Part shown: positions 60,916 through 64,000 of the stretch, piece by piece
Layout: each line of letters opens with the position of its first letter
Numbering within the stretch: the stretch's first letter is position 1
From: JBCBCP01 sp039817385
GTDB lineage: Bacteria > Pseudomonadota > Alphaproteobacteria > Rhodobacterales > Rhodobacteraceae
Length of the DNA stretch: 64,000 nt
Assembly: GCA_039817385.1 (NCBI GenBank)
Contig: JBCBVY010000007.1
Location: forward strand, 62,001-126,000
Direction: 5' to 3'
Program-made: the position numbers and the translations under genes
Notes under the pieces: model-generated
Database searches by the model: none
Told to the model about the DNA's origin: nothing
What the model saw: only the letters and a program-made list of their open reading frames with translations

Positions 60916-61500
60916 ATGGACGGCGATTTCAGGACGGATTTCACACGCGCCCCCGCGGCGCTGAAACATAACCCCGCGCTGGTGCTGAACGCGGATTACC
61001 GCCCGCTCAGCTACTACCCGCTGTCGCTTTGGCCCTGGCAGGAGGCGGTCAAGGCGGCCTGGCTGGACCGGGTCGATATCGTGGCCGAATATGATGACGT
61101 GGTGCGCTCGCCCAGCACAGAGATTCGGATCCCTTCTGTGGTGGTGCTGAAGGATTACGTCAAACCGCAAAAGCGGGTGGCGTTCACGCGTTTCAACCTG
61201 TTCCTGCGCGACGAGTTCCAGTGCCAGTATTGCGGCGCGAAGGGCGACCTGACGTTTGATCACGTGGTGCCGCGCGCGGCGGGCGGCGTGACGTCCTGGC
61301 AGAACGTGGTGGCGGCCTGCGCGCCCTGCAACCTCAAGAAAGGCTCAAAGCCGCTGCACCGGACGGGCCTGTCCCTGCGCCGCCCGCCGCGCCAGCCGGG
61401 GGCAGAAGAGCTGCGCAACCTCGGCCGGAAGTTCCCGCCGAACTACCTGCACGAAAGCTGGATGGACTTCCTTTACTGGGATGCGGAGCTGAAGGCCTGA
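60916..61500 (+). CDS. HNH endonuclease family protein
   Basis: 194 residues. HNH motif: CQYCG zinc pair, FDHVVPRAAGG (catalytic His), and CAPCNLKKG zinc pair. N-terminal LVLNADYRPLSYYPLSLWPW and EYDDVVRSPSTEIRIPSV blocks are common in stand-alone alphaproteobacterial HNH proteins. No restriction or phage genes are adjacent. Its stop is immediately followed by the second copy of the large structured repeat. Confidence 0.9.
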   Translation: MDGDFRTDFTRAPAALKHNPALVLNADYRPLSYYPLSLWPWQEAVKAAWLDRVDIVAEYDDVVRSPSTEIRIPSVVVLKDYVKPQKRVAFTRFNLFLRDEFQCQYCGAKGDLTFDHVVPRAAGGVTSWQNVVAACAPCNLKKGSKPLHRTGLSLRRPPRQPGAEELRNLGRKFPPNYLHESWMDFLYWDAELKA

Positions 61501-61814
61501 GCGGGGGGCAGATTATTTGAAATAATCTGACGTTGAGGGGGGCGTTTTGCTGACGCAAAACGGGCGCGCTGCTGTGGGCGGTGGGCATGGATGGTTGAGG
61601 TGGTTTCGCTTCGGGTCTCACCAAACCTAAAACGGCTCGGAGCCGCCCTCGCTTGATCTCTGGCGTGACAGGCGGTGTCGTCCCGCTCAAGAAAAATAGC
61701 CGTATCCCCTCCTTCGGGGGGCCCCTCGGCGATTTGCCTTGACCGGGCCGCCCCCGCCTGTCCCTTCGAGCTCAAGCGAGGGCGGCTCCGAACCTAAAGA
61801 TCTGGTAGGGGGCG
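61501..61814. repeat. Large structured intergenic element, copy 2
   Basis: Homologous to 43235-43532. CAGATTATTT-G-AAATAATCTG (61509-61529); CGTTTTGC-TGAC-GCAAAACG (61543-61562); then the long GC-rich hairpin with an outer perfect pair GAGCCGCCCTCGCTTGA / TCAAGCGAGGGCGGCTC. Inner arms pair at about 29 of 36 positions. Lies exactly between the convergent HNH and ornithine cyclodeaminase stops. No credible gene is encoded. Confidence 0.85.
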
Positions 61815-62861
61815 TCAGACCTCCGCGCGCATCAGCATGCCGTAGAGATCGCGGGGATCGTCCGGATCGGCGAGCAGGTCGAGCGGGTGGGAGAAGGGCG
61901 TGCCCTTGATCTGCGCGCGCACCCAGCGCAGGGCCGAGAAGTCTTCGATGGCGAAGCCAACCCCGTCAAAAAGGGTGATCTGGTCATCTGCCGTGCGGCC
62001 CGCTGCGGCGCCTGTGATGACTTGCCAAAGCTCGGTCACCGGGTGGTCTTCTGCCAATTGCTGGATCTCCCCCTCGATACGGGTTTGCGGCGTGTATTCG
62101 GTAAAAATGCCCGCGCGGTGCAGGATGGCGGGCGCGAGTTCGGTCTTGCCGGGGCAATCGCCGCCGATGGCGTTGATATGCACGCCGCTGCCGATCATGT
62201 TGTCGGTCAGGATCGTTGCCTGCCGCTTGTCCGCGGTACAGGTTGTGATGATCTGTGCGCCTTCCATCGCGGCCTCGGGGCTGGCGCATTCGGTCACCTT
62301 CAGGCCCGCGGCGCGCAGGTGGGCGGCGCATTTGGCAGTGGCGGCGGGGTCGCTGTCATAGAGGCGGACCGCAGTGATGCCGACAATCTCCGCCAGGGCG
62401 AGGCTTTGAAATTCGGACTGTGCGCCGTTGCCGATCATCGCCAGTGTGCGCGCGCCCTTCGGCGCCAGCCATTTGGCAGCCACGGCGGACATCGCGGCGG
62501 TGCGCAGCGCGGTGAGCATCGTCATCTCGCTCAGCAAGACCGGGTAGCCGGTGTCCACATCCGCAAGCAGGCCGAAGGCGGTGACGGTTTGCAAGCCGTC
62601 CTTCGTATTCTTTGGGTGCCCGTTCACGTATTTGAACCCGTACGCCTCCCCATCGGAGGTGGGCATCAGCTCGATCACGCCTTCCGGGCTATGGGCGGCA
62701 ATGCGCGGCGTCTTGTCAAAGGCGTCCCACCGTTTGAAGTCGGCCTCGATACAGGCCGCGATGCCAGCCATCGCTTTGCGCAGGCTGATGTGGTGGATCA
62801 GCTGCATCATGTGATCGACGGAGACGAAGGGGACGAGGGCCTTTTGCGAGGGGATCGTCAT
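61815..62861 (-). CDS. Ornithine cyclodeaminase
   Basis: 348 residues. Converts ornithine to proline and ammonia using NAD. YGFKYVNGHPKNT near 73-85 is the substrate-binding block, and LAMIGNGAQSEFQSLAL (GxGxQ type) near 140 the NAD site; GVGFAIEDFSALRW is the C-terminal family motif. ATG overlaps the arginase stop by 4 nt, giving arginine to ornithine to proline catabolism in one operon. The mu-crystallin family can also use other substrates, but the pairing with arginase supports this call. Confidence 0.92.
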   Translation of the reverse strand: MTIPSQKALVPFVSVDHMMQLIHHISLRKAMAGIAACIEADFKRWDAFDKTPRIAAHSPEGVIELMPTSDGEAYGFKYVNGHPKNTKDGLQTVTAFGLLADVDTGYPVLLSEMTMLTALRTAAMSAVAAKWLAPKGARTLAMIGNGAQSEFQSLALAEIVGITAVRLYDSDPAATAKCAAHLRAAGLKVTECASPEAAMEGAQIITTCTADKRQATILTDNMIGSGVHINAIGGDCPGKTELAPAILHRAGIFTEYTPQTRIEGEIQQLAEDHPVTELWQVITGAAAGRTADDQITLFDGVGFAIEDFSALRWVRAQIKGTPFSHPLDLLADPDDPRDLYGMLMRAEV

Positions 62862-63775
62862 AGGAAGCTCGGGGTTGGGCGGTCGAAGACGCGGCGCCCA
62901 AGGCCGGAGGCGACGAGGTCGACCAGTGCCTTTGCGGTGCGGCCACGTTCATCAAGGGCCGGGTTTAATTCGACCACGTCGAGCGCGGTCATAAGGCCGC
63001 TGTCGTGGATCATCTCCATCGCGAGGTGCCCTTCGCGGATGGTCGCGCCGCCGGGGACGGTGGTGCCAACCGCGGGGGCGACCGCAGGGTCGAGGAAGTC
63101 GACATCGAGCGAGACATGCAGGTGTCCGTTTGCCGCTGCGACGCGGTCCAGAAAGCCGCGCAGGGGGCGGGCGATGCCATGCTCGTCGATGGTGCGCATA
63201 TCGATCAGGGTGGCCTCCGAGGCCGCGAGCGCGGCGCGTTCCGGCGCATCGACGGAGCGCAGGCCGACGAGGCAGACATGGCTCAGCGGCACCGGGGCGG
63301 GGTTGTCGGGAAACCCATCAAAGCCGGGGCGCCCCGCAAGATAGCCGAGCGGCGTGCCGTGCAGGTTGCCCGATTCCGATGTTTGCGGGGTGTGATAATC
63401 CGCATGAGCATCGAGCCAGAGGAAGAAGACCGGGCGGCCTTCAGCCTGCGCGTGCCGGATCGAGCCGAGGCCGGTGCCAAGCGACAGCGCGTGGTCCCCG
63501 CCCATCCAGATCGGCAGGCCGCGGGGCAGGGCCTCCGCCCCGGCCGCTGCCAGCGCTTCGGTCCAGGCGATCGTCTCGGCGAGGGCGTGGATGTGGCCCG
63601 TCTCCATCGGCGTGGTGGCCGCCGGGGTCACGTTGCCGAGGTCTGTGGCACTGTGTCCGAGGCCCGACAGAGCGGCGCCAAGGCCCGCGGTGCGCAGCGC
63701 GTCGGGCCCCATCAGGCATCCGGGCCGCCGTTTGCCGCAATCGAGCGGGGCGCCGATGAGAAGGCAGTTGGTCAT
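62858..63775 (-). CDS. Arginase
   Basis: 305 residues. Hydrolyses arginine to ornithine and urea with a binuclear Mn site: GGDHALSLG near 105, DAHADYHTP near 131, and SLDVDFLDP near 230 supply the metal ligands. ATG at 63775 (MTNCLLIGAPLDCGKRRPG) has AGGAG 6 nt upstream. First gene of the arginase-ornithine cyclodeaminase operon; divergent from an Lrp/AsnC regulator. Confidence 0.92.
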   Translation of the reverse strand: MTNCLLIGAPLDCGKRRPGCLMGPDALRTAGLGAALSGLGHSATDLGNVTPAATTPMETGHIHALAETIAWTEALAAAGAEALPRGLPIWMGGDHALSLGTGLGSIRHAQAEGRPVFFLWLDAHADYHTPQTSESGNLHGTPLGYLAGRPGFDGFPDNPAPVPLSHVCLVGLRSVDAPERAALAASEATLIDMRTIDEHGIARPLRGFLDRVAAANGHLHVSLDVDFLDPAVAPAVGTTVPGGATIREGHLAMEMIHDSGLMTALDVVELNPALDERGRTAKALVDLVASGLGRRVFDRPTPSFL

Positions 63776-63839
63776 GGTATCTCCTGCGGTTTGCTGAGAG
63801 GTGCCGCCGATCTGCGGCATAGACAACCCGCCAGATTGC

Positions 63840-63860
63840 GCATAATGCCCAGCATACTGC
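63840..63860. promoter_or_regulatory. Direct repeat in the arginase/asnC divergent region
   Basis: GCATAATGC (63840-63848) and GCATACTGC (63852-63860), 12-bp period, each with GCA/TGC arms. They lie just before the regulator's ribosome site (CGGAGGAAAG) and about 65-85 bp upstream of the arginase ATG. Possible Lrp/AsnC-family binding sites. Confidence 0.4.
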
Positions 63861-63876
63861 CAAATCGGAGGAAAGC

Positions 63877-64000
63877 ATGGACGAAATGGACAATGCCCTG
63901 ATCGCGGCGCTGCGCCATGATGCGCGGGCCTCGCTTTCTGATTTGGCAGGGGTGCTTGGGGTCTCCCGCGCCACCGTTCGCACCCGGCTTGAGCGGCTGC
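63877..64000 (+). CDS. Lrp/AsnC-family transcriptional regulator, 5' part
   Basis: First 41 residues visible: MDEMDNALIAALRHDARASL then SDLAGVLGVSRATVRTRLER, the winged helix-turn-helix of Lrp/AsnC proteins. The C-terminal RAM ligand domain lies outside the window. GGAGG is 6-7 nt before the ATG. Divergent from the arginase operon, which it probably controls in response to arginine or ornithine. Confidence 0.88.
   Translation, partial: MDEMDNALIAALRHDARASLSDLAGVLGVSRATVRTRLERL

Overview
The window looks like chromosome of a marine Rhodobacteraceae (Roseobacter-group) alphaproteobacterium. The evidence is high GC coding DNA, tightly packed genes with many ATGA/GTGA stop-start overlaps, alphaproteobacterial neighbourhoods (nuoN-birA-coaX-rnj, tatABC, surE-pcm-nlpD, dnaB-alr-radA-cvpA-purF, pyrC-pyrE), and intergenic palindromic repeats of the kind common in this family. 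No prophage, insertion sequence, CRISPR array or replication origin was seen.

Layout. 1-3824: end of nuoN (complex I), then birA, coaX and ribonuclease J. 3876-8812: an RhlE-like helicase, then prfC coupled to two paralogous glycosyltransferases. 8942-14330: small fold protein, Hint-domain protein, an unusual SDR joined to an AlkC-type repair gene through a tandem repeat, an orphan ABC ATPase and two Lin0512-family paralogues. 14366-20446: WYL regulator, tatABC with an AAA protein, then surE-pcm-nlpD on the other strand. 20544-34915: reverse-strand housekeeping (SDR, DUF1801, purF, cvpA, radA, a PqiA/Mla-type membrane-lipid group, alr, DUF1194, dnaB, pyrE, pyrC and an unknown gene). 35002-40748: a compact operon with three glycosyltransferases, a sulfotransferase and an FkbM methyltransferase, probably for a decorated surface glycan. 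40896-44254: MoxR/CoxE pair, a large structured repeat and an isochorismatase-like pseudogene. 44255-49494: lon, an HU-like protein, two valine tRNAs and small genes. 49674-55228: TPM protein, aminotransferase, cysS, cimA. 55313-64000: membrane protein plus XRE regulator, squalene/phytoene-synthase-like gene, MFS transporter, CobK-like gene, AlkA-like glycosylase, esterase, HNH nuclease, and the arginase/ornithine cyclodeaminase operon opposite an Lrp/AsnC regulator.

Most content is ordinary housekeeping. The unusual signals are mainly non-protein or translational: (i) a 26-bp tandem repeat at 11249-11364 that builds four successive 8-codon mini-ORFs, each linked to the next by TGATG; (ii) two copies of a ~300-bp element (43235-43532 and 61501-61814), each placed between 3' ends, containing three palindromes whose largest stem shows compensatory changes; (iii) three-way-junction palindromic elements at 41896-41970 and 47385-47449; (iv) a glycosyltransferase that appears to start at CTG inside a CTGA overlap with prfC; (v) a birA TTG start and ribosome site supplied by a dispersed repeat.

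Gene families were recognised from motifs and memory only; no database search was possible. Start codons were revised where ribosome-binding sites, overlaps or family N-termini argued for it.
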